Shown here piece after piece: positions 57,215 through 64,000 of a DNA stretch of 64,000 nt. The notes below the pieces were generated by a model. It saw only the letters and a program-made list of their open reading frames with translations, had not been told where the DNA came from and made no database searches. Both the position numbers and the translations under genes were made by a program. Source of the DNA: CBDFKU01 sp965248975 (GTDB lineage Bacteria > Chloroflexota > Dehalococcoidia > Lucifugimonadales > JAGWBF01); contig CBDFKU010000014.1 of NCBI GenBank assembly GCA_965248975.1, forward strand, positions 1 through 64,000, given 5' to 3'. Within the stretch, counting starts at the first letter, position 1. Each line of letters begins with the position of its first letter.

Positions 57215-59491
57215 ATGGCCACCAGGTTTAAAGAGTTCAAAGTAATCGGCCGGAGCACTCCCAAGGAAGCGGCCACGGAGATGGTCACCGGGAGGGCAAG
57301 GTATGGGGCCGACATACTGGTCCCCGGCGCACTCCACGGAGCAGTGCTTCGCAGCAGCCTCCCTCACGCGCGTATCCTCCGTTTGGACACCAGTAAGGCC
57401 ATGGCCTTGCCTGGCGTGCGGGCGGTCATCACCTCCGAAGACTTCCCTCCTTTGGGTCAGGCGGGCGAGATACCGATGGGCGAGCTTCCCATAAACTGGG
57501 CAGACCTGAGGAAGATGGCTATTGCCGAAGGGAAGACCCTGTGGGCCGGACAGCCTGTGGCCGCCGTTGCCGCCTCCGACCGAGAAGTGGCCGAGGAGGC
57601 CCTGAGCCTCATTGAAGTTGAATATGAAGACCTGGGAGCTGTGAACACCATTGAAGAAGCGATGAGCCCTGCCGCTTCCATACTCCACCCGGAACTCCGG
57701 ACCAGGGAACCGGGGGGACGCACAGGAGCATCTCCGACTAACGTTCCGGTCCATCTGGAGATTTCCAAAGGGGACGTGGACCAGGCCCTGGAAGAGTGCG
57801 ACGTCGTCATCGAGCGAGAGTACAGGACGATGCCGGTACACCAGGGATATATAGAGCCCAAGGCTTGTGTCGCCAGTGTGGACCCGAATGGTCGTGTTAC
57901 CGTGTGGTCTACAACCCAGGGAGCCTTCGGGCTCCAAACCCAACTGGCAGGGCTGCTGAGTCTCCCCTGGAACATGATCCACGTGATCCCGACGGAGATC
58001 GGTGGAGGGTTCGGCGGGAAGTTCTACACCCACCTGGAGCCGTTGGCAGCCCTCCTTTCCCGGAAAGCGGGCCAGCCGGTCAAGATGGTGATGACCAGAG
58101 ACGAGGTGTTCCGGTCCACGGGCGGCACCAGCGGCTCCTTCATGCGTGTGAAGACAGGAGCCACGAGAGATGGAACGTTCAAGGCTATCAAGATGGAGGT
58201 CACCCTGGACGCCGGTTGCCTGCCCGGCTCGCCCTTGATGCGCGCCTTGAGCAGCGGTATCGCCCCTTATAGAATCTCCGATCACGAGCTGGTGGGGTAC
58301 GAGGTAGTCACAAACAAGACCAGGGTGGAGGCTTACCGGGGGCCGGGTGCGCCTCTTTCATGCTTCGCCGTGGAGAGCAACGTCGACCAGATGGCCAGGG
58401 CCATTGGCATGGACCCCCTGGAGTTCCGACTAAAGAACGTGGTCCAGGATGACGACGCCCTCATTGACGGCACTCCTCTGGGCCCCATCGGGATGAAGAC
58501 TATTCTGGAAAGGGTCAAGGCCCACGATGCGTGGACCTCGCCCAAGCCTCCGGGGTCCTATGTGGGCCGGGGCATGTCCTCTGGATTCTGGGCCGGGGGG
58601 ATGCAGACTTCGAGCGGCCACATCACCCTCCACGGGGACGGTACGGCGTCCCTGATGATGGGTCCGGTGGACATCAATGGGACCCGCACCAGCTCACGAC
58701 AGATGGTCGCCGAGGCGCTGGGGATTCCCTGGGAGAAGGTAACGGTCACCATTGGAGACACCGAGAATGTAGGATACACTGATGTCAGTGGCGGCAGCCG
58801 CATCACCTACAGCATGGCCGTGGTAATAGAGAAGGCCGCCCGGGAGATCATCGACCAGCTAACCTACCGAGCGGCGAAGCGTCTCGAGGTGGACCAGAGT
58901 GAAATCGAGCATGTGGACGACCAGTTCCGGGTGAAGGGCGTTCCCGAAAAGAAAGTCTCCTTTGAGGAGCTGGCGCTGCAAAGCATACGCAGTGGCGAGG
59001 ACCCCATCGTGGGCCGTGGCTCGGCTTCAGGTCTGCCACTGGCACCCACCTACGCCACTCACGTCGCGGACGTGCAGGTAGATCCGGAAACGGGCAAAGT
59101 ACGGCTGCTGAGATATACCACTTTCCAGGACGTGGGCCGCGCGGTGAACCCCGCCCAGGTGGAGGGTCAGATGCAAGGGGGCGCCGTCCAGGGAATCGGT
59201 TGGGCCTTGAGCGAGGGAGTAGACTGGAGCGGTGGTGTCAACCGTAACCCAACCTTCCTGGACTATCGGATGCCTACCGCTCTGGACCTACCCATGATCG
59301 GCGCCGAGATCATCGAGGTGCCCTCCCTGGTAGGACCTTACGGCCTCAGGGGTGTTGGAGAGGTACCATTGGTGCCGCCAAAGGGCGCCATCGCCAACGC
59401 TATCCTCGACGCCATAGGAGTTCCACCGGACCGGGCCCCCATGACACCGGAGGTGGTCCTCGGCCTTCTCAAGAAGGATCGCGAGGGCTGA
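57215..59491 (+). CDS. Molybdenum hydroxylase large subunit 1 (xanthine dehydrogenase/CoxL family)
   Basis: The 758-residue protein binds molybdopterin: GGGFGGKFYTHLEPLAALLS, the loop AYRGPGAPLSCFAVESNVDQ and the C-terminal GPYGLRGVGEVPLVPPKGAI with the catalytic Glu. The active-site loop is not the AYxCSFR of true form I CO dehydrogenase, so another aldehyde, purine or N-heterocycle is the substrate. ATG 57215 follows TTGGAGGGATC. It is followed after five bases by the FAD subunit, then the iron-sulfur subunit. Confidence 0.88.
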   Translation: MATRFKEFKVIGRSTPKEAATEMVTGRARYGADILVPGALHGAVLRSSLPHARILRLDTSKAMALPGVRAVITSEDFPPLGQAGEIPMGELPINWADLRKMAIAEGKTLWAGQPVAAVAASDREVAEEALSLIEVEYEDLGAVNTIEEAMSPAASILHPELRTREPGGRTGASPTNVPVHLEISKGDVDQALEECDVVIEREYRTMPVHQGYIEPKACVASVDPNGRVTVWSTTQGAFGLQTQLAGLLSLPWNMIHVIPTEIGGGFGGKFYTHLEPLAALLSRKAGQPVKMVMTRDEVFRSTGGTSGSFMRVKTGATRDGTFKAIKMEVTLDAGCLPGSPLMRALSSGIAPYRISDHELVGYEVVTNKTRVEAYRGPGAPLSCFAVESNVDQMARAIGMDPLEFRLKNVVQDDDALIDGTPLGPIGMKTILERVKAHDAWTSPKPPGSYVGRGMSSGFWAGGMQTSSGHITLHGDGTASLMMGPVDINGTRTSSRQMVAEALGIPWEKVTVTIGDTENVGYTDVSGGSRITYSMAVVIEKAAREIIDQLTYRAAKRLEVDQSEIEHVDDQFRVKGVPEKKVSFEELALQSIRSGEDPIVGRGSASGLPLAPTYATHVADVQVDPETGKVRLLRYTTFQDVGRAVNPAQVEGQMQGGAVQGIGWALSEGVDWSGGVNRNPTFLDYRMPTALDLPMIGAEIIEVPSLVGPYGLRGVGEVPLVPPKGAIANAILDAIGVPPDRAPMTPEVVLGLLKKDREG

Positions 59492-59496
59492 TTGAC

Positions 59497-60369
59497 ATGA
59501 ACCCCTTCGACTTTGTAGCTGCCCGTACCCTCCAAGAGGCAGTAGAAGCCAAATCCAGGGCAGACGGAGATGGAGTGATCCTGGCCGGCGGTACGGACCT
59601 GGTGGACCAGATCCGCTCCGGGAGAAAGTCCCCAGGGGTTGTGATCGACATCAAGGCGGTCCCGGAAGCGCAACGGCTGGAGTATGTCGAAGGGGAAGGG
59701 CTCCATATCGGAGCGGGAGTGTCGTGTACCCGTACTGCGGAGTACCCGGCCGTAGGCCAGCTCTACCCCTCGATTAAAGAGAGCTGCCTGTTGATAGGCG
59801 CAACCCAGATCCAAAACCGCGCGACCATCGCCGGCAACGTGTGCAACGCCGCCCCCTCCGCAGACACGGTGCCACCCCTGCTTTCGTACGAAGCCCGGGC
59901 AGTTCTGGCAGGTCCGGGTGGGACGAGAGAGGTCCCACTTGAAGATTTCTTCCTGGGCCCCGGTAAAACAACTCTTCAGGCGGGAGAGCTACTCGTCGAG
60001 ATACACGTACCTCCTCCACTACCTCACAGCGCCGGCCGGTACCTTCGGTTCATTCCCAGGGAGGAAATGGACATAGCCGTCGCCGGCGTCGCCAGCATGC
60101 TGGCACTGGATCCCGCTTCGGGCCGGTGCACACGGGCCCGAATATCTCTGGCAGCGGTAGCGCCCACGCCCGTAAGGGCCACGGAAGCGGAGGCTGCTTT
60201 AGAAGGGCAAGCGGTCACAGAAAGCGCCATCAAGGTGGCTGCTGATCTGGTACCCCAATCCGCGAACCCAATAACGGACATCCGGGGATCAAGGGAGTAC
60301 CGCTTGGAGTTGTGCAGGGTCCTGGCGAGACGAACCCTGGAGCGCTGCCTTGCCGACCTGGGAGTCTAG
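59497..60369 (+). CDS. Molybdenum hydroxylase FAD-binding subunit (CoxM type)
   Basis: The 290-residue protein has the FAD signature VILAGGTDLVDQIRSGRK in the N-terminal domain, the second FAD loop LIGATQIQNRATIAGNVCNAAP with ADTVPPLLSYEA, and the C-terminal CO_deh_flav_C domain (RISLAAVAPTPVRATEAEAA). It passes electrons from the iron-sulfur clusters to an acceptor. It is five bases downstream of the large subunit, with GGGCTGATTGAC before ATG. Confidence 0.9.
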   Translation: MNPFDFVAARTLQEAVEAKSRADGDGVILAGGTDLVDQIRSGRKSPGVVIDIKAVPEAQRLEYVEGEGLHIGAGVSCTRTAEYPAVGQLYPSIKESCLLIGATQIQNRATIAGNVCNAAPSADTVPPLLSYEARAVLAGPGGTREVPLEDFFLGPGKTTLQAGELLVEIHVPPPLPHSAGRYLRFIPREEMDIAVAGVASMLALDPASGRCTRARISLAAVAPTPVRATEAEAALEGQAVTESAIKVAADLVPQSANPITDIRGSREYRLELCRVLARRTLERCLADLGV

Positions 60370-60393
60370 GTCACCTCAACCCAGGAGCTTACC

Positions 60394-60876
60394 GTGCAAC
60401 GAAGCATAAGAAAAATACCGATCACCCTGAGCGTCAACGGAGATGAGCACCAGCTGCTGGTGAAGCCCTGGCAGACCCTGCTGGAAGTGCTGCGTGACGA
60501 GCTGCTTCTCACGGGCACCAAGGAGGGATGCAGCAACGGCAATTGCGGGGCCTGTACCGTCATCTTCGACGGAGAGGCCATAGACTCGTGTCTCGCCTTC
60601 GGTGCGGAGGCCGACGGTCACGACATCATGACCATCGAGGGCCTAGCCGAGAGAGGCGTGCTCCATCCGATCCAGCAGGCGTTCATCGACCATGCAGGGC
60701 TCCAGTGCGGCTTCTGTACCCCTGGGTTCATACTGTCGGCCAAAGCGTTCCTGGACAAGTACCCTCACCCCACCGAGGAGGAGCTACGGACGGGAGTCGC
60801 CGGCAATCTGTGTCGTTGTACCGGGTACGATAAGATCATAAGAGCTATATTGGCGGTGGCCGAACAAAATAATTGA
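60394..60876 (+). CDS. Molybdenum hydroxylase 2Fe-2S subunit (CoxS type)
   Basis: The 160-residue protein has two [2Fe-2S] sites: plant-type GCSNGNCGACTVIFDGEAID in the first domain, and CGFCTPGFILSAKAF with NLCRCTGYDKI in the helical second. It relays electrons from molybdenum to the FAD subunit. GTG 60394 follows CCAGGAGCTTACC. It completes a large-medium-small set in the unusual order L-M-S. Confidence 0.92.
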   Translation: MQRSIRKIPITLSVNGDEHQLLVKPWQTLLEVLRDELLLTGTKEGCSNGNCGACTVIFDGEAIDSCLAFGAEADGHDIMTIEGLAERGVLHPIQQAFIDHAGLQCGFCTPGFILSAKAFLDKYPHPTEEELRTGVAGNLCRCTGYDKIIRAILAVAEQNN

Positions 60877-60990
60877 GCGTTCCGCCTGCCTACCCTCTTC
60901 CGTAACCCTTGTCAGCGGCATCCGATTCCGGTAGAGTATCCCCATTCGGACCCCCTCTCCCGAGTCCCTCATCTACACCAGGAGGTTGGG

Positions 60991-63333
60991 ATGACCACTT
61001 CCGTCTTTGGATCGAGCATTAAGCGGCGCGAAGACCCCAAGCTCATCACCGGCCAGGGGACCTTTGTGGACGACATCAGGCTGGTGGGCATGCTCCACGC
61101 GGCGATAGTGAGGAGTCCCCACGCCCACGCCAGGATCACGGGCATCGATACCTCCAGGGCGAAGAACCACCCCGGGGTGATCGCCGTGTTCACCGGAACG
61201 GAACTGCAGGACGAGCTAGGCGGTCTGGCCACGGGATGGATCATGCCCGGCCAGAAGCAAACCGCCCATCCCCCCATGGCCGTGGATACGGTACGGTTCG
61301 TGGGTGAGGCCGTAGCCGTCCTGGTGGCAGGCGACCCCGCCACCGCGGCAGACGCCGCCGGACTGGTGGACGTGAGATATGAGCCCCAGCCCGCCGTAGT
61401 GGATGCCGAGAAGGCTATGGAGGCTGGCGCGCCGCAGCTCCACCAGGACGCCCCCAGCAACATCGCCTGGGACTGGGAGCTGAGCGGCGGCGATATCGAG
61501 GCGGCGGCCCGGGATGCCCAAGTGATAGTCCGCCAGAGGCTCATCAACCAGCGCCTGATCGCCAACGCCATCGAACCCCGGGGCGTGTTAGCCGACTACA
61601 ACAAGGGTACCAACCAGCTGACCATGTGGACGTCGACTCAGGTGCCCCACATAGTGCGGCTGCTGGTGTCCCTGGCCACGGGCCATCCCGAGCACCAGTT
61701 CCGCGTCATCGCCCCCGACGTGGGCGGCGGCTTCGGAAGCAAGATATGTCCCTACGTCGATGAAATCATCCTGGCGGTGGTTGCAAAGCGTCTTGGCAAG
61801 CCCGTCAAGTGGATCGAGAGCCGCCAGGAAAATTACATAGCCACCAACCACGGGAGGGACCACATCCAGGACGTGGAGATCATGGGGAACCGGGACGGCA
61901 CCATCACCGGTCTCAAGGCCACGGTGCACGCCAACATGGGGGCCCACCTCTCCGTGTTCGCCTCCTTGATCCCGACCTACCTCTTCGGCCTCATGCTGGT
62001 GGGTCCCTACAAAACCCCCAACGTCTACGGCAAGGTGTACGGCACCTTCACCAACACGACTCCAGTGGACGCTTACCGGGGTGCGGGCCGCCCCGAGGCC
62101 ACCTACGTAATCGAGCGGATGGTGGACCTTTTCGCCAGGGAGGTCGGCATGGACCCCGCCGAGGTACGCCGCAAGAACCTGGTCCCCCCCTTCGACAATG
62201 GCCACACCATCGTCACCGGCGTGAGCTACGATACCGGCAACTTCGAGGGTGCTTTCAACAGGGCCCTGGAGATGGCTGGCTATACGAATTTCCGCCGGGA
62301 ACAGGAGCAGGCCCGCGCCGAAGGCCGCTACCTGGGCATCGGTCTTTCCAGCTACTCAGAGATCTGCGGGCTGGCCCCGTCGGCCGTCGTCACTACCCTG
62401 GGGTCCCAGGCGGGCACCTGGGAAAGCGCCCTGGTAAGGGTGCACCCGACAGGCAAGGTGACGGTGTACACCGGCTCCTCCCCCCATGGCCAGGGGAACG
62501 AGACGACCTTCGCCCAGCTGGCCGCATCTGAGCTGGGGATACCCATGGAGGACGTGGACGTGGTCCACGGAGACACGGGCCAGATGCAGTTCGGCGTGGG
62601 GACCTTCGGCAGCCGGAGCGCCGCCGTCGGAGGCACCGCCGTATACTTGGGTGTCGGGAAGATCAAGGACAAGGCAACCAAGCTGGCGGCCCACCTGATG
62701 GAGGCCGCAGAGGCGGACATGGTCTACGAGGACGGGAAGATGTTCGTTCGGGGCGCACCGGCCAACGCCAAGACCTTCCAGGAGATGGCCCTGGCGGCCC
62801 ACATGGCCACCAGCCTCCCCGAAGGGATGGAGCCCGGTCTGGAAGCCACCAGCTTCTACGACCCCAAGAATTTCACCTGGCCCTTCGGCACCCATGTCTG
62901 CCTGGTGGAGGTGGACCCCGATACTGGCGAGGTAAAGATACTACGCTATATAGCAGTGGACGACGTGGGCAATGTCATCAACCCCATGATCGTGGACGGC
63001 ATGGTGCATGGTGGGGTCACCCAGGGCATCGGCCAGGCACTCCAGGAGGAGGCCATATACGACGACAGCGGCCAGCTCCTAACCGGCTCCATGATGGACT
63101 ACGCCGTCCCCGCCGCCGACCTGCTGCCCTCCTTCGAGCTGGAGCGCACCGTGACACCCTCCACGACCAACCCGCTGGGAGTAAAGGGTGCGGGTGAGGC
63201 GGGCACCATCGCCGCTGCCCCGGCCGTGGTCAACGCGGTGGTGGACGCCCTGGCGCCCCTCGGCATAAAGCACATCGACATGCCCCTCAAGCCCGAGAAG
63301 GTGTGGCGGGCAATCCAGGCAGCGAGAGGATAG
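60991..63333 (+). CDS. Molybdenum hydroxylase large subunit 2 (CoxL form II-like)
   Basis: The 780-residue protein is a second large subunit: GGGFGSKICPYVDEIILAVV, the form II loop DAYRGAGRPEATYVIERMVD (AYRGAGR), GSSPHGQGNETTFAQLAASE and the C-terminal VKGAGEAGTIAAAPAVVNAV with the catalytic Glu. ATG 60991 follows CAGGAGGTTGGG. It has no small or medium subunit of its own in the window, so it may share those upstream; a 114-base gap separates it from the 2Fe-2S gene. Confidence 0.88.
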   Translation: MTTSVFGSSIKRREDPKLITGQGTFVDDIRLVGMLHAAIVRSPHAHARITGIDTSRAKNHPGVIAVFTGTELQDELGGLATGWIMPGQKQTAHPPMAVDTVRFVGEAVAVLVAGDPATAADAAGLVDVRYEPQPAVVDAEKAMEAGAPQLHQDAPSNIAWDWELSGGDIEAAARDAQVIVRQRLINQRLIANAIEPRGVLADYNKGTNQLTMWTSTQVPHIVRLLVSLATGHPEHQFRVIAPDVGGGFGSKICPYVDEIILAVVAKRLGKPVKWIESRQENYIATNHGRDHIQDVEIMGNRDGTITGLKATVHANMGAHLSVFASLIPTYLFGLMLVGPYKTPNVYGKVYGTFTNTTPVDAYRGAGRPEATYVIERMVDLFAREVGMDPAEVRRKNLVPPFDNGHTIVTGVSYDTGNFEGAFNRALEMAGYTNFRREQEQARAEGRYLGIGLSSYSEICGLAPSAVVTTLGSQAGTWESALVRVHPTGKVTVYTGSSPHGQGNETTFAQLAASELGIPMEDVDVVHGDTGQMQFGVGTFGSRSAAVGGTAVYLGVGKIKDKATKLAAHLMEAAEADMVYEDGKMFVRGAPANAKTFQEMALAAHMATSLPEGMEPGLEATSFYDPKNFTWPFGTHVCLVEVDPDTGEVKILRYIAVDDVGNVINPMIVDGMVHGGVTQGIGQALQEEAIYDDSGQLLTGSMMDYAVPAADLLPSFELERTVTPSTTNPLGVKGAGEAGTIAAAPAVVNAVVDALAPLGIKHIDMPLKPEKVWRAIQAARG

Positions 63334-64000
63334 ATGGCCCCCGGCTCCATCCAGGAAGTCCTGGCGCGGCTGGAGGAGCAGGACTACATCGCCGACCAGG
63401 CCATCGCCACTTCGCTGCACCTGGCCGCAGCCCTGGGCCGCCCCCTTCTCATCGAGGGCCGGGCCGGTGTCGGCAAGACCGAAGTGGCCAATGTCATGGC
63501 CCGGGTACTGGAAACGAACCTGATCCGCCTCCAGTGCTACGAGGGGTTGGACGTGGCCACCGCCCTCTACGAGTGGAACTACCCCAAGCAGCTGCTGTGG
63601 ATCAAGCTGGACGAGGGCGCCTCCCGTACTGCCGAAGAGAGAGAGCAGGAGATCTTCAGCGAGGCGTTCCTGCTCCAGAGGCCCTTACTGGCCGCCATTA
63701 CCCAGGCTGAGCGGGCTCCGGTGCTGCTCATCGACGAGGTGGACCGGGCCGACGAGGAGTTCGAGGCCTTCCTGCTGGAGGTGCTCTCCGAGTTCCAGGT
63801 GACGATTCCCGAGATCGGCACCGTAAGGGCGTCCCACGTACCCACTGTTATCCTCACCTCCAACCGCTCCCGGGACCTGTCCGATGCCCTGCGCCGCCGC
63901 TGCCTGTACCTGTGGATCGACTACCCCTCCTACGAGAAGGAGCTGCGCATCGTGCGGTCGAAGGTTCCCGGAGTCTCCGAGGCCCTGGCCGGCCAGATAT
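63334..64000 (+). CDS. MoxR-type AAA ATPase (CoxD-like), open at the window edge
   Basis: The first 222 residues are an AAA+ ATPase: Walker A LIEGRAGVGKTEVANVMAR, CYEGLDVATALYEWNY, Walker B VLLIDEVDRADEEFEAFLLE and SNRSRDLSDALRRRCLYLWI with the arginine finger. CoxD proteins of this type mature the molybdenum centre (insertion of sulfur or copper) of Cox-family hydroxylases, fitting its position straight after the large subunit (ATG immediately following the TAG). The 3' end lies outside the window. Confidence 0.88.
   Translation, partial: MAPGSIQEVLARLEEQDYIADQAIATSLHLAAALGRPLLIEGRAGVGKTEVANVMARVLETNLIRLQCYEGLDVATALYEWNYPKQLLWIKLDEGASRTAEEREQEIFSEAFLLQRPLLAAITQAERAPVLLIDEVDRADEEFEAFLLEVLSEFQVTIPEIGTVRASHVPTVILTSNRSRDLSDALRRRCLYLWIDYPSYEKELRIVRSKVPGVSEALAGQI

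Noticed and set aside
56922..57245. 107-residue open frame upstream of the molybdenum hydroxylase operon
   Set aside because: No recognisable fold or ribosome site, and it overlaps the start of the large-subunit gene.
57215..63333. True aerobic CO dehydrogenase (form I CoxL)
   Set aside because: Neither large subunit has the AYxCSFR active-site loop; they read AYRGPGAP and AYRGAGR.

Overview
The window is a high-GC bacterial chromosome segment. The gene content suggests a Chloroflexota lineage, probably Dehalococcoidia or SAR202-like: an 11-subunit complex I operon without nuoEFG, LLM-type oxidoreductases, CoxL-type molybdenum hydroxylases, DUF35/thiolase pairs, amidase and cyclase-family hydrolases, and an Asp23/AmaP cluster. 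This placement is inferred from gene content only; there is no rRNA in the window.

Left part (1-15.3 kb): an IS630 copy cut by the window edge sits in an IS1595 remnant, followed by ispH (minus strand) and a class III aminotransferase. Next is nuoABCDHIJKLMN, preceded by a good sigma70-type promoter. The nuo operon is interrupted three times: by a decayed HicB/HicA toxin-antitoxin cluster between nuoC and nuoD, by a palindromic-repeat spacer between nuoK and nuoL, and by a repeat-flanked DUF3592 gene between nuoL and nuoM.

Middle part (15.3-36 kb): an operon of ThDP-enzyme subunits (one alpha, three beta-like paralogues, one with a degenerate cofactor motif) ends in a short-chain dehydrogenase. 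Then come a YpeA-type acetyltransferase, a VapBC-like pair, a second SDR lacking its catalytic Lys, methyltransferase, a frameshifted LLM oxidoreductase and a glutaredoxin-thioredoxin reductase fusion. A TetR gene faces a three-copy Asp23/Gls24 operon with AmaP and DUF2273; the intergenic region carries two matching operator palindromes and a clear promoter. DUF35/thiolase, amidase, SnoaL, hydrolase and cyclase genes, a tRNA-Gln and an MFS transporter follow.

Mobile region (37.0-47.6 kb): a 10.6-kb serine-recombinase element splits yifB (comM-like). Joining the two ends restores a 506-residue YifB, and joining the element termini yields a 48-bp attP with a perfect 9-bp inverted repeat around a TG dinucleotide. 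About 5.5 kb of the element is a nest: an IS3-family copy invaded by an IS110 and by an IS1182, the latter's target duplication invaded by an IS630. Removing them rebuilds the IS3 orfB reading frame exactly. The 198-bp leader of the IS110 transposase folds into two guide loops whose sequences match the actual target and donor ends, i.e. a bridge RNA whose programming can be read against its own insertion site.

Right part (47.6-64 kb): the yifB 3' half, a DUF4258/DUF2283 pair, a Bcp peroxiredoxin with an abnormal C-terminus, an MMPL transporter, an IS1380 remnant, methyltransferase, a discoidin-type lipoprotein, an MDR dehydrogenase, an MFS exporter, and a molybdenum hydroxylase operon (two large subunits, FAD subunit, 2Fe-2S subunit) running into a MoxR-type AAA ATPase cut by the window edge.
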